Source: Lepiota brunneoincarnata
Taxonomy: Eukaryota; Basidiomycota; Agaricomycetes; Agaricales; Agaricaceae
NCBI GenBank assembly: GCA_023014365.1
Contig: JAEBUN010000003.1
Location: forward strand, 1,364,001 to 1,428,000
Length of the DNA stretch: 64,000 nt
Direction: 5' to 3'
The notes beneath the pieces were generated by a model that was not told where the DNA came from, did no database searches, and saw nothing but the letters and a program-made list of their open reading frames with translations. Of the stretch, positions 1 to 11,048 are shown in pieces. How positions within the stretch are numbered: the first letter of the stretch is position 1; each line of letters starts with the position of its first letter. Position numbers and translations under genes: made by a program.

Positions 1-181
1 GTCGGTGGTGGTGCTCCTGCTGCGGCCGCTGGTGGTGGCGCCCCTGCCGCTGAAGAGAAGAAAGAGGAAAAGGCAGAGGAAAAGGTTCGTTGCGTCATAT
101 TCCAACATCCGTCTCGGAAAGCTTACGGATTATGAGCAGGAGGAGTCCGACGACGACATGGGCTTCGGTTTGTTCGATTAA
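1..181 (+). CDS. 60S acidic ribosomal protein P1/P2, C-terminal part
   Basis: Partial gene cut by the left window edge. Bases 1-84 encode an Ala/Gly-rich hinge followed by a Glu/Lys run. An intron (85-139, gttcgt...cag) separates this from the last exon (140-181), which encodes EESDDDMGFGLFD and a TAA stop at 179-181. That acidic tail is the diagnostic C-terminus of the ribosomal stalk proteins P1 and P2, which form the lateral stalk of the 60S subunit and recruit elongation factors. The intron is phase 0 and falls exactly before the conserved tail. P1 and P2 share this tail, so they cannot be told apart without the N-terminal domain, which lies outside the window. Confidence 0.93.
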   Translation, partial: SVVVLLLRPLVVAPLPLKRRKRKRQRKRFVASYSNIRLGKLTDYEQEESDDDMGFGLFD

Positions 182-1067
182 AGGGTTGGGCCTCACGATG
201 GAAAATGTAGCGTCACGAGCCTATGCTGGTGCTCCCTGTTGATGAGAAGATTTCTATACGAATGTCATTCTGTTTCAGGGACCTGTGAGAATTATGATTG
301 AGGGTCAGGATGGGCCGGTGAACCACGACGATCGAAGCACAATGAGGTTAATTGCATTGAGGCGATGGACGTGACCGAAAGGGGTAAGGGGGAGACAGGT
401 ACATCGGAAGGGCCGGCACAAGCACTGGCCAGGGCGGCCCATCGATGAACTTTGCCTGCCAAATTGGGTACCGCCGGTCTTGCTGAGTGGCAGTGATACA
501 CGTGCTGGCGTTCGGGACGCTCGCCGTCGTCCGTGTTTAATTGTCGTTGGCCTGCAATTGCATTTTCCACACACATTTCCTCTTGGCCCCTCTGCCCCCG
601 CGTTTTTCGGCAATCCGTTGGACACTCGCATTGTTTTACCGACGGATTCCTTGAAAAAAAAAAAAGGGGGGGATTGGGATGTGGCCGGGAGTTTGTGCAC
701 AGGGTGTGACATCGCTGGGTTGGAAGTGTGTGACGGGAACCACAGGATATCTCCAATACGCACACACACACACACAAATCTCTATGCGCCTAGCTGGTCC
801 CCATTCGCACCTTCCTATCGCCGTGTGGAATTCCGACAGTGATAGGTGGGGCCCCTCATCCCGACGGGATGGAGGGTCTCGAGTGAATTCCCAAATGCAG
901 GTAAACCCGGTGACGTTTACCATGCAGGTGACGGAAGGTCACACCCTGCTCATCGACACTGACACTCCTTCCTCCTTCGACACTTCCCCGGAGCGAACCT
1001 ACCTTTCCTCCCTGACCATCTCCTTTCCACTCCCCGGTCTCTTTTATATAACTCTGAATGCTTCCCC
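182..1067. other. Intergenic region with simple repeats
   Basis: No gene is supported in these 886 bases. It should hold the 3' UTR of the stalk-protein gene and the promoter of the zinc-cluster factor. It contains an A-run followed by a G-run (about 652-670) and a CA dinucleotide tract (about 761-776). The open frames crossing it have no family signature and lie on both strands at once. Confidence 0.7.
761..776. repeat. CA dinucleotide microsatellite
   Basis: Eight uninterrupted CA units in the intergenic stretch upstream of the zinc-cluster factor gene. Confidence 0.9.
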
Positions 1068-4000
1068 ATGGACTCGCTTGAACGCTCCAGGAATCCTGGC
1101 TCCCAGCCTTCGCCTGTTCCTCCTTCTTCCTATTCCTCCTTTCACACGACAAACTCTTACCCCGTAGAGCCACAGCGCATCGTTATCCCTCACGAACCCC
1201 AAACAGACGACAAGCTGGATTCCACGCCCGTCTTCATGAAAGGTCCAAAACGGAAGCGCCTCGCCAAAGTATACCAGGGCTTTGTCACCTCCCCCCTCTT
1301 CTTGCTCATATTTGTCTAGGCTTGCGATGCCTGCCATAAGAGCAAGCGTCGCTGCGACGGTACCGGTAAGTATCTTTGCCTCCTCCTCCACCTGTCTCTG
1401 TCCTCATTCTGCACACCCAGCACCTTGCAGCAACTGGTCAGTCATTGTCTCTCCCCCCTACCGCTCCTCCCAGTTCAAGGCGAATCATATTTCAGTTATT
1501 ATGCATCCAAGGCGTGCACCTATACGGACTCTGCAGGCAGGCCTGTTCCCGCCCCGCGTTCCGTCAAACAGGAGCGGGACGTCCAGCCAAACCAACTCCA
1601 GCCTGGCCCTTCCTCTTCCGACTACCGTCCATCCTACGGGTCCCAGGCGCCTTATCCGCCTGACACCTCACGCTATCCACAGGCACACCGTCCTTATCCT
1701 CCGGCCTCTGGCACCTCCCCCGTATCTGCGCCCCCGGAGGTAAACGAAGACGACCGCCTAAGCAACCGCAAACGCTTTCGCAATGACCGAGGGAACGCTA
1801 TCTCATCCGAGGATATCTTTCTTGATGGTCCTATCATAGGAATGAGTCTCGATCGACCTGCTCATGTTGAGCTAGACCACTCCCTCACCCGGGAACTCAC
1901 TAATCGTAAGCCTTTCGATCCCTAGGGCCCTCCTCAACTCACTCGGCTGCTCTGTCCAGTTTTCTTTACTCACTGCCATCCTGCCCGTGCTATCATCCAC
2001 AAGCCAACCTTTGCAAACGCTCTGAGCCATAATAGAGTTCCCAAGCATCTCTTGCACGCCGTGTGTGCGCTTGCGGCACCCTTGTCAAAGCAACCCCGCA
2101 TCCGCACAACACCCTCTCGCTATGCAGGCAAGCCCTTCGCACAAGAAGCCTTATCTATCATGTTTGATGGCGCGGGTCGGCTTGTTTGCGAGCCTGATTT
2201 AGCAACAGCACAAGCTCTTGCTCTACTGCTGATGCACGACGTGCTCACCAAGGAGAAGAACACGATGTGGAACACGAGATACGCCGGTACGGAGTCTCAT
2301 CGCGCACTAAATTTTTTTTTCACATGGCCATAGATCTTGCTCTGCAAATCATCGAAAACTTGGGTGTACATGAACCGGACCATCCAACTCTAACACCAAT
2401 GCCGTCACCAGAATTCATCCATCAATCATTCAAACGCGAGGCAGTGAGAAGGATATTTTGGTTCATTCACCTGCTCGATGTGATGGCGTCAATCTATTTC
2501 AAAAAGCCGACTACATTCACGGCTAGTGACTTACGGCTGCGGTTACCTGTAGATGAGACCAGTTTCGAACTCGGCGTGCACTCTACTTTACCAGGTGAGA
2601 GCCGGATTCATGTTTGGCACCAGAGGAGGGCGGGGGGTCGCTGCTTCTTGATTCTGGTTCCATTCTTTTCATTTGATCTTCCCAAAGGTCCCGCCGGATG
2701 TAGGATGCAGACTTTGACGGGACCTTTGCCGTCCGGCGGCACCATCTTTGGTCCGCTTAGTCGCATTGATCGCCGCACGAACCACGAGTGACGAATCGCC
2801 ATGGGGTTGGTGGCTTGTCGGTCATATGTGATCTTCTTCCTTATTCCAAGTCACGGTCAGATGGTTCGTTGCGCAGCATTTCGCCAGGGACGCTTTCTCT
2901 TGGTGTAAGCCGCTGTCGGCCCGTTGCTTTTACTTATCTTCTCATTTCTGCTTCTTAACTCCGGGACACTAACCTTGCTGAATGTCAAGAATATCTCTAT
3001 CTGAGCGCCGTTCGGACCCAGTATGCATCGGAATTCGGCCATCTTATTCGCGTGATCAGTATCTATGCGAAAGTGGAGTACGCTCTGGATGGTCTCAACG
3101 GTTCGTACCACGTTCTGTGGTTGATTGATGCACTCCTAATTATGTGTTCCTTACTGTCAGATCCAGAAACCAATATGGCACCACAAGCCGCACTAATGGA
3201 TGCTGAGCAGGCCTTGGAGGTACGTTACTGATACTCCTCAGTAACGTCAGAATGGCCGCTGAAAATTCTCCCGCAAAGTCCTGGGTCAATTCACTACCAG
3301 ATCATCTCCGGTTCTCCGAGCAGAGTATTCAAGTACAACAGTCCATGTTCGAAACCAGTTCCAACACAGGGGCATGGTGTTGGTGCTGCATGCATATGTA
3401 TCATGCTTCGTGCGCTCTTGCTCTGAACCTGGTAAGTTGCCGTTGTCCCCATTTACTTTTTCGTGCAACGGCATTGTGCGCGCTATGAGGTCATATGCTG
3501 TTGCCTACCCTCCTTTTTTTCTTTTTTTTCCCAGCCAGCTTTGCTTGCCTGGGAAAATAGTGGGCATTTGTGTCATAGCAGCTCCAGGCTGTCATAGAAC
3601 AATTGCATCATAGTTGACCGATATTGGACTGATGGCTATCCTCGCCCTTACTCCTCCCTGTTGTTTCCTCCCCCGCCCTGCACATACTTCATTCATTTAC
3701 TGCCACTGTTCCTTTGCCTGGGAATGGCCATGCGTCATAGCACGCTGTTGCCCAGCCTTCGTTTCATTTTTGTCCTTTGTCGTTCCTTGTTATGAACTTC
3801 AACTGACGTCAGCTCCCTCGGCAAAAATCAGGCTCGGCAACGGTCGCAGCGTGCATCGAGGGTTGAGCCTCAATGGGCACTCAATATGCTCAACCTGATC
3901 CTGGACATGCTAGGAGATCGGGCAAAAAATAGCATTTTGAGTAAGTTGTCACACTCCTTCCAGCAAACTGACGCTTATCGAGGCTGCTTTGAACAGTGGG

Positions 4001-5001
4001 CGCTGCTCTTTGGGTATGCCGAGTTCCTTTGTGTATGCGAGATCAGAAACTGACACGATCCTTTCATTCTAGTCGCTCATCAAGTATTGCAAAAGGGACG
4101 ATTCCCAGGTTCGGTCTTGGTGCGCCGATTATGAGGACGCTTGGGGAACAAAAATTGCAGAACTTGCACAGGATTATCGACAACAACCGTCACCCTCCTC
4201 TCAACATCAACACCCATCGGGTTCACATCAAATGACAACTCAACAACAGTCGGTGGATCAACAAGCCCAGCACCAACAGCAGTTACATCACCACCAAGTA
4301 TCACATCGCCGGCTCTCAGATGCACGACACCCTGGTACAAGTAATCTACCTCACACCGGACCGCAACCGCCACTTCCACAGGGCGAGTGCTCATACGGGA
4401 GGCGCAGGTCCCCGAGTAATTCTCCAGGATCCTTTCCACTCGGACGGTCTCTGGACGAACTGCGCCTTCACAACACTTCTAGCCGATCGATGCATTCGAT
4501 TCCTGACAGGGACAGTCGGGTAGGGTCTGGTTTAGCCACAGGGTCGGCAGGAGGTATCGGTCCGAACATGGGACATGGTGGGAATGATGGATATGGCGCA
4601 TACAACGAACGGGAAAAGGAGGTAAGGATGCAGTTTAGTCAGGTTTTCGACGGCTGTGTTCTGATTACGCTTTGAAACTGCAGGATAGCAATGGGGCTGC
4701 GGCCGGTGGCAACAGTAACGGCGTCGTAGGAAATGTCGGCGGTTTTCTGAACGGTGGACAAAGAGACGGTCTACAGTCACTGCCGTCACTAAAAGCCAGT
4801 GGTCTACTGGACTCCTGGAGCACCGCTTCGAGGGATGTGAAGCCACAATTCCAAGGGAATAATGGGCCCCAACGAAAATCACCGCGGAGGTCGCCTCCAA
4901 TGCCGCCACCAGCCCCTATGGCTAATGATTCGGATGTGCGCTCGACTGCCTCGCTTGGGACGCCAATAGGCCTGCCTTGGCTTGCCAACGATACGCGATA
5001 G
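1068..5001 (+). CDS. Zn2Cys6 fungal-specific transcription factor
   Basis: Thirteen exons can be joined: 1068-1268, 1320-1365, 1421-1436, 1496-1905, 1960-2286, 2334-2594, 2990-3100, 3161-3219, 3279-3431, 3832-3940, 3997-4013, 4073-4621 and 4684-5001. They sum to 2577 nt, giving 858 residues. The zinc cluster begins at residue 69 (ACDACHKSKRRCDG) and has the spacing CX2CX6CX5CX2CX6C, preceded by a basic patch (KGPKRKR). It is followed by a Pro/Ser linker and then a middle homology region of the Fungal_trans type, starting near LFFTHCHPARAIIHKPTF. The C-terminal third is Gln/His/Gly/Ser-rich and low in complexity. It should be a nuclear DNA-binding regulator; its target pathway cannot be read from the sequence. 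Two introns (2595-2989 and 3432-3831) are near 400 nt, while the others are mostly 47-62 nt. A TATA-like tttatata lies only about 20 nt before the ATG, so the start is somewhat uncertain. The next in-frame Met is residue 57, just before the zinc cluster. Confidence 0.9.
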
Positions 5002-5322
5002 CAATCTACAACCGCTGTGTATATTTTCCTTTTTTGGGCTTTATGTGTGTGCTTTTGATATCTTTGTTGTATGTTGCGTTCCCCACGAGCTATGTCTTCA
5101 CCCTGGTGCTTGGTGCATGGCTAAAAAAAATCACATACTTTACACGTATCTTGTAGCACAATTCACTGTGTTTTCATGATAGACTATGGACTCTTGCGGG
5201 CTATCTGGATTCTACTGTTGCTGTAGATACATCTCCTAATTAACCAAAAAAATCCAGGGTTTCTCAAGGTCCAATGCACCCCTGGTGGGGCGAATAAGCA
5301 ACGAACGAAAACAAAGAATGCT

Positions 5323-5882
5323 CTAGCGCCGTTTGAGAATCGGAAGTGATGAGGTTACTGCCACTTTCTTGAGGTTGCGATGGGCGCGGGGCTCCACAAA
5401 AACAACACGCTCAAGTAGTTTCTCGATAACAGCGTCCTTGTTCGTGTCGTATGCATCTGTGATCTCTTGAAGCTTTGTGTCTGTTTCCCGGTCAACGGCG
5501 GCTTGAGCAGTCGAAGTTGTACCAGCACGCTTTTGGATTGACGATGCTTAACTAGGGGGCCTCGCCATCAGGAAAGACTGTGAACCTACCGATGACTCAA
5601 AGGCCTTGAACTCAGCCTCCTTTGTTTTCTTGTATTCCTCGATTTCTTTCAGAGCCTCCGTCCGTGCATCTTTCAGCCTCTGCACGCGGTCTGGAAGTGT
5701 GAGATGTTATCACAAGGCCAAGCAAACTGAATGACAGGAGTGACGAACATTGGCGGGCCAGGTGTACGATCTTAGCGGCCTCTTTCTCTGCCTCCAAGAG
5801 GGTCTGGATTGACTGGGACTGTTGCGCTGCCTGGGAAATGAGAGTTAACGTACATCCGGCAACGAGGTAGAGGTGGTACCAT
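5323..5882 (-). CDS. VMA10: V-type proton ATPase subunit G
   Basis: Small peripheral-stalk subunit of the vacuolar H+-ATPase, which pairs with subunit E to hold V1 against V0. Exons on the minus strand are 5882-5880, 5830-5749, 5690-5590 and 5529-5323, totalling 393 nt and 130 residues, slightly longer than the usual 113-118. The N-terminus MAAQQSQSIQTLLEAEKEA and the following IVHLARQYRVQRLKDAR match the conserved start of the family. The remainder is a charged helix (ALKEIEEYKKTKEAEF). The initiator ATG is the only coding codon of exon 1 and is followed directly by a 49-nt intron (gtaccac...tttcccag). The acceptor of the last intron could also lie a few bases upstream, which would change two or three residues near the join. 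Confidence 0.92.
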
Positions 5883-7427
5883 TGGGATGGAGGGGATGTG
5901 CTGCCTGGATAGAAACAACGACAAACACGAACGAGAGCCATCATGCCATCTTTGGTTAAGTATCTCATGACGCTACGACACTGTTGTTCTGCGTATCACC
6001 ACCGTCACGGTTCTCTCACTCACTCACCGGGTGCCTTCCTCCGACATGGATGAGAATGTTGTCATCTTTTGACATCGGGATCCCGCACTCTCATTACCCC
6101 GCAACTTCTGAGCTTCCGTTGCACTCAACGTCTTACCGGGACGCTTGTGGTCCGTTTCGGAGAAAGTGACTTATTCTCAAATATGTGGTGTGGGGGTGCT
6201 CTTAGGTAATGAACGTGTGGACGCAATTTTTACTCTTTGCGAAAGGGGTGTAACCCTTCGCAATAAGCGAATGTTTCGTATCCAGCGGCTCTGTCATGCC
6301 TCCGGACTGCATCGCGATCAAAGGGACTACTGTCGCAGAAGAGAAGCCTGTTCTCCTTCTTTGGGATTTTTCAGGTTACCGATACCGGCGAGCAAGCACC
6401 GAATCCAGCCAGGGAGGACTGCCATGTGGTTTGTCATCCTCGATATCTACTGAGAGCACTTCGACTTCAAAACGTCAATCAGAAATCTGATAATGGCTCT
6501 AGGCTAGTTATCTCCGCTCCTGGGGCTTACCATTTCGGATACGAGGTTAGCATCGACCCAAGAAGGGTGAAACCTGGCGCAAAGGGCTGGCAGCAACAGC
6601 CTCCGAGTTTTCATTCTATCCTACTCTCCCAGGTTGAGTACAGGAATATAAATCGTTGACGACAATATCCTTCATCGTCCTGGCGGCGCCACACCAGACA
6701 ATTCACATGAATTCACACAAGTGATTCCTAAATTGAACATGGTAACTTACTAGCCTAGCTTAAATCGACCTGTTGCGGGTGAAAGGGGCACACATGGGTT
6801 CGCAGGACTGTCGCGTACCTTACCCGAGTCTTCTTGCCGTTATGGTCACCCCCGATACCGTTTGTGTTGCAAACTTTCGAACCTTGAATATACCAAGAAC
6901 ATCTTTGCAGTCAGTGTGTGTCCCCCCAGGGTCGTAGCTCGTCCCATAGTACACACACTTCTTCCCACAGCAGGTTTTCCATTGATCAATATTGATGCAT
7001 GATGTCAAATATTGCGAGGCGCCTTGCTTTCATGGAGTGTTTGAAGGCTCGGATGAAGCCTCATGGCCCGACGGCCGTATATCAAGGGGCACTTCCTTGC
7101 CCTGCCTGGTTGAGATCTAAGGATAAATGGCTTTGTTGGTTTTGAGGGCTGCTTCTGTTCAGGGGCTCCTGAGACCAGACACGAAGCCAAAACGACCCCG
7201 TAGTTCGGTAGATACCCTTTCTCGCGTATCATCGGTGGGCAGGACTCAGGACCCGCATACAAAGGATGTGTGGTATTTCCGATCTGGGTGCACATGTACT
7301 TGCGTCATCCGGCGTCAACGAGCACGTCCAAGTGTGCTTCGCACCGCTCAGTAAAGTAGTGTGGGAGATACGCGATGGCACCCGCCGACACCCGGCCCAA
7401 CCATCCGCTTCTTCCCACATTACCACC
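5883..7427. other. Long intergenic region, no firm gene
   Basis: About 1.5 kb between the V-ATPase G and carboxypeptidase genes. It contains the upstream region of the former, the promoter of the latter and several overlapping open frames on both strands (for example 6145-6453 and 6426-6659, +) without recognisable domains or a consistent spliced model. The only stretch with some exon character is the minus-strand Cys-rich frame near 6820-7008, listed separately. Confidence 0.55.
6763..7012 (-). other. Candidate Cys-rich exon, unproven
   Basis: On the minus strand an open stretch of about 60 residues contains a compact Cys cluster (DQWKTCCGKKCVYYG, then another Cys 16 residues later). It ends at a good donor (CTCGG then gtaagg, about 6820). 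A plausible acceptor follows about 55 nt later (cccgcaacag), leading to a stop within three codons. On the 5' side a possible acceptor ends at about 7012 (ccatgaaag). No initiating exon or signal peptide could be joined, and I recognise no family. It may be the last exons of a small secreted protein, a decayed gene or chance. Confidence 0.2.
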
Positions 7428-9893
7428 ATGGATGCCCAGTGCAAGGCCAAGTCTAGCTTTTTGCCGACCTCTTCCCCACCAGAACTGCAACCAGAAAAAC
7501 CGAGGAGCTCGACATTCAACTCCCTCCTTCGGTTTCTTCTTTTAGCTGGTATAGTTTGTTGGAGCACAAGACTCTACTGGCAATGGAGGGACAATGATGG
7601 AGAGGTTCGGCTTGGATCCGACGTGCAGCGTACAGGCACTTGTGCACAAGCCGGTCCACTCACACCCAAAAAGAATGGGGAATTATGGACTAACCTGAGC
7701 ACAATTCTGAGCTCTGATGACTTTCAGTCGAAGGCAATCAACTGGCTTAGCGGCGCTGTTCAAATTCCGTGAGCGGTGGGCGTCGTTTGTCATCAGAACG
7801 CGTCGTGCTCAATGTTATATACCCAGGACCGAGTCTTATGATAACATGGACCCTGTGGGCGAGGATCCACGATGGAAAGTGTTTGAGCCTTTCCATCAAT
7901 ATCTCCTGCAGGCTTTTCCCCTTGTGTATGTTTAGCTCGCAGATATATGCGGTTACTTGTGTCTCATTGGCGTGCAGACACACGACCCTCAAGCTGACCA
8001 AGGTCAACACCTATGGCTTGGTTTTTGAATGGAAAGGACACTCCCCCAACTTGAAGCCTGTGCTGTTCGCGGCCCACCAAGGTCTGCGTCATATGGATGT
8101 CCTTGCAAACTTCTAGCTCATGGGCTTTGTAGATGTTGTGCCCGTGGAGACAAGGACCACTGACCAGTGGACACATCCACCTTTCTCTGGTCATTTCGAC
8201 GGTAATGTTCTTCCGCTACCGAATTTATAAGGGCTGAATGTGCAATGTTCTAGGGGAAAGGATTTGGGGTAGAGGGAGCTCTGATGACAAGAGCGGTCTT
8301 ATTGGCGTCCTGCAAGTATTGTCTCGCCAATACTAGCATCTGACCCATGTCACTCATTGTTACCGCGTCTTACTGATTAGTGCTGCTGTTGAGACTCTCG
8401 TCTCCAAAGGGTTCCAACCAGCGCGTACTCTCATTCTTGCATTTGGCTTTGATGAAGAGGTCAGCGGCCCACAGGTACCGCTCTAGTTCAGGGGACAGCC
8501 AGAATCGAAAGCTAAACACATGTCACAGGGGGCCGCCCACATTGCTCCAGTTCTTCTGGATCGTTACGGGAAGGATGGCTTCGCATTTGTCATTGATGAA
8601 GGAGGTGAGCGAAGATTTACCTAACTCAATATTCACCCAACGCCAGACGCCACCCAGCGGGGTTTTCCGAACAGTATGGAACGGCGTTTGCCACTCCGGG
8701 TATCGCAGAGAAGGGATACATTGACGTTCTGGTTGAAGTCGCCACGGCCGGTGGTCACTCAAGTATCCCGCCTGAACACACCGTACGTTTCTGGCGTTTT
8801 TCCATTTTTCATTCAACCCACTGGTGATACCCGCACGTTATATGTAGACCATCGGAATCCTCTCTGCCTTGCTGGTTCATTTTGAACAGCACCCCTCCAA
8901 ACTCTATCTAGTAGGTGAACAAAGTGAGCGCTGGGCTCGATTAATTGACATCAGCATACCAGAACCGTGACGACCCACTGTATGAAAGCTTCCAATGCTT
9001 CGCAGAGCACGGTACTGGCATGCCTAAGGAACTTCGCAAGCTTATTAAATGCTCCGCCACGTGCGACAAGGCCCTGCACAAATTAGAGGAGTTCATCTCG
9101 AAAAACCGCGTATTCAAGAGCTTGGTTAGTACAACCCAGGCTATCGATATCATTCATGGTGGAGTCAAGGCCAATGCCCTTCCCGAGCAAGCATATGCCC
9201 TCGTTAACCATCGCATCGCAGTGTCCAGGTAAGGCTTGTTTCCTCCCTTCCACCGAGGATCTTCATCTCTCATCCATGGACTAGTTCCGTCCGGAAGACT
9301 AAAAATCGTGATACGGAACTGTTAAAATCACTTGCTCTCAAGTTCAACCTCACGTACTCTGCTTTTGGAGAGAGCATTACAGCCGCAAACATCCCTTCGT
9401 TGGGCACTCTTACTCTTAAGGATGCCTTCCATGATGGCCTGGAACCCGCTCCGGTGACACCCAGTGGCAGTGACGCGGCTCCATATCAACTCCTTTCTGG
9501 AACCATCAAAGCAGCTTATAACTCGCACCGTAACTTGCAAGGCACCGATAGCATCATCGTCGCGCCGGGCATGATGACAGGGAACACGGGTCAGTGGCAT
9601 GAGCATGCGATCATCGGCTGCTGCGTACGTCTCGCTCACAAATCATAAATACTAGACACCCGATACTACTGGGACCTTTCTCCCCATATATTCCGCTACA
9701 ACCACCAAAATGCCGGTGATGCTCTCAATGGGCTTAAGGGGATCCACACGGTCAACGAATGTCAGCTTTAACTTCTTGCTCCTCCTCTGGTTTGGCTAAC
9801 CGGCTCTTAGATATCGAGATTGATGCATTCCTAGAGATGATCAGGTTCTTCGTGACACTGATACTCAACTCTGACGAGTCCCAGACCTTATGA
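7428..9893 (+). CDS. CPS1: Vacuolar carboxypeptidase S, M20 metallopeptidase
   Basis: Thirteen exons sum to 1800 nt (599 residues), with frame kept across every junction. A single hydrophobic N-terminal segment (LLRFLLLAGIVCW, about residues 33-52) fits the signal anchor of vacuolar carboxypeptidase S. Zinc-site motifs of M20A peptidases are present: AAHQDVVPVE (His and Asp), GRGSSDDKSG (bridging Asp), FGFDEEVSG (catalytic Glu pair) and a late His in GIHTVNEY. The dimerisation-type insert runs from AGGHSSIPPEHT to HGGVKANALPE. The enzyme should remove C-terminal residues from peptides in the vacuole for nitrogen recycling. One intron (8312-8380) uses a GC donor (gcaagt); the others are GT-AG. 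Exons: 7428-7768, 7827-7925, 7978-8081, 8133-8201, 8254-8311, 8381-8474, 8529-8604, 8658-8782, 8848-8914, 8955-9228, 9285-9589, 9656-9760 and 9811-9893. Confidence 0.93.
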
Positions 9894-10253
9894 TGTGCTT
9901 TCCTGTCGCTGAAAATCCAATTTATATTTGCCCCTGTGCTCGGGTAGTGCTTTCTCCTTCCTCCGGTAGAAACGGAATATGTTTCGCAACTGAAATTGAC
10001 CGAGCTGACCTATCACACTCAGCTAAAGAAAGAACATAAAGAGGCTCGCTCGAGTGCCAAACATGGCCCTTAGCACTATCCGAGTCATCGGCTTTCTCAG
10101 CAGGCCAGGCCAAGGGCCGAAGTTGCCTCGGTCGAAACCCGTCGCGTTTCGTTCCGGTCTAAGCGAAAGGGGATCAGAGAACGTATATAACCAACGCTAG
10201 ACGCACTTGGGCTCGTTTTCCAAATCATCTGCGCCCGCACCCCCTATAACTTC
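9894..10253. other. Intergenic, promoter of the F-box-like gene
   Basis: Holds the 3' UTR of the carboxypeptidase gene and the upstream region of the next gene, with a clear TATA box at 10184-10190. Nothing else is recognised. Confidence 0.6.
10184..10190 (+). promoter_or_regulatory. TATA box (TATATAA)
   Basis: A TATATAA element 64 nt upstream of the ATG at 10254. This spacing suits a short 5' UTR for the F-box-like gene. Confidence 0.55.
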
Positions 10254-10952
10254 ATGACCACCATATCACCACGACTTCCCCCAGAATTGATGGAGGAAGT
10301 GGTTGTTCAAGCCTGGAACCTACGACTTTCTGCAAATGAGCGCACCCTGCTTATGACCTCATTGCCCCTCGTCAGCACGGGCATCTTTGTGTCGTACCTC
10401 CGAATATCCTCGACATATGTCCACGTCCCCCGCCCATCTTACGTTGACCACTACCTGCGGCTTTTACGCCAAGAAGCTCTGTACTACCCGACTCAAAGGT
10501 CGAAGAGCTATCCACGGGACCTCTGCCGTTCCATCACCCTTGAGGTCATTCAGCAACCCCCGCCAGTTCGTGCGTTGCACTGGAGTGAAGAACCGCCCAT
10601 GGGCGTCGCGTTATCTGATTTGCTATACAACTTGCGCCTTTTCGGTGGTCTACCCGATTTCCGACGGTTGATCATACGCTACGTTGATGTCGATCTCAAC
10701 GACATATTCGACTGGGCGCGGTTTATTGATTTCCCCAAAAGCGTCCAGTATTTGGATTTGGAGTTTGTGCAGACAGAGGGAGAGGGGATCCCTCCAAAGA
10801 TTGTCGTAACGCCTCCAAGCTGCTCACCATACACTTCATTATGGACGCTGCCCTTTCTACTTCACTTGTCGGTGTCGGGTGGGAACAAGGAGGTCATATC
10901 TCGCCTGGCGTCTGTCGCACCAAACTTGCAGAGTTTGCATCACATAACATAG
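10254..10952 (+). CDS. F-box-like / LRR-type hypothetical protein
   Basis: Single-exon gene of 232 residues. The N-terminus (PRLPPELMEEVVVQAW, then SLPLVSTGIFVSYLR) resembles the F-box-like start common in large Agaricomycete families, LPxEL(L/M)xE(I/V) followed by a second helix. The rest has regularly spaced Leu-rich segments (LRLFGGLPDFRRLIIRYVDV, YLDLEF, LLHLSV, NLQSLHHI) suggesting degenerate leucine-rich repeats. If it is an F-box protein it would act as a substrate receptor for an SCF ubiquitin ligase, but the F-box match is weak. It ends 96 nt from the stop of the convergent CCCH/RBR gene. Confidence 0.7.
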   Translation: MTTISPRLPPELMEEVVVQAWNLRLSANERTLLMTSLPLVSTGIFVSYLRISSTYVHVPRPSYVDHYLRLLRQEALYYPTQRSKSYPRDLCRSITLEVIQQPPPVRALHWSEEPPMGVALSDLLYNLRLFGGLPDFRRLIIRYVDVDLNDIFDWARFIDFPKSVQYLDLEFVQTEGEGIPPKIVVTPPSCSPYTSLWTLPFLLHLSVSGGNKEVISRLASVAPNLQSLHHIT

Positions 10953-11048
10953 AAACTGGGCCAGGACTCTGTACTAGGGATATAGCCGTACCAAACTGTA
11001 TTGTACATGTGGCGGGACAAAATAGTTGTGTAAAATGAATAGAATCCA

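Noticed and set aside
6145..6659. Overlapping plus-strand frames between V-ATPase G and the carboxypeptidase gene
   Set aside because: No domain, no coherent splice chain, and frames of similar size on both strands; not reported as genes.
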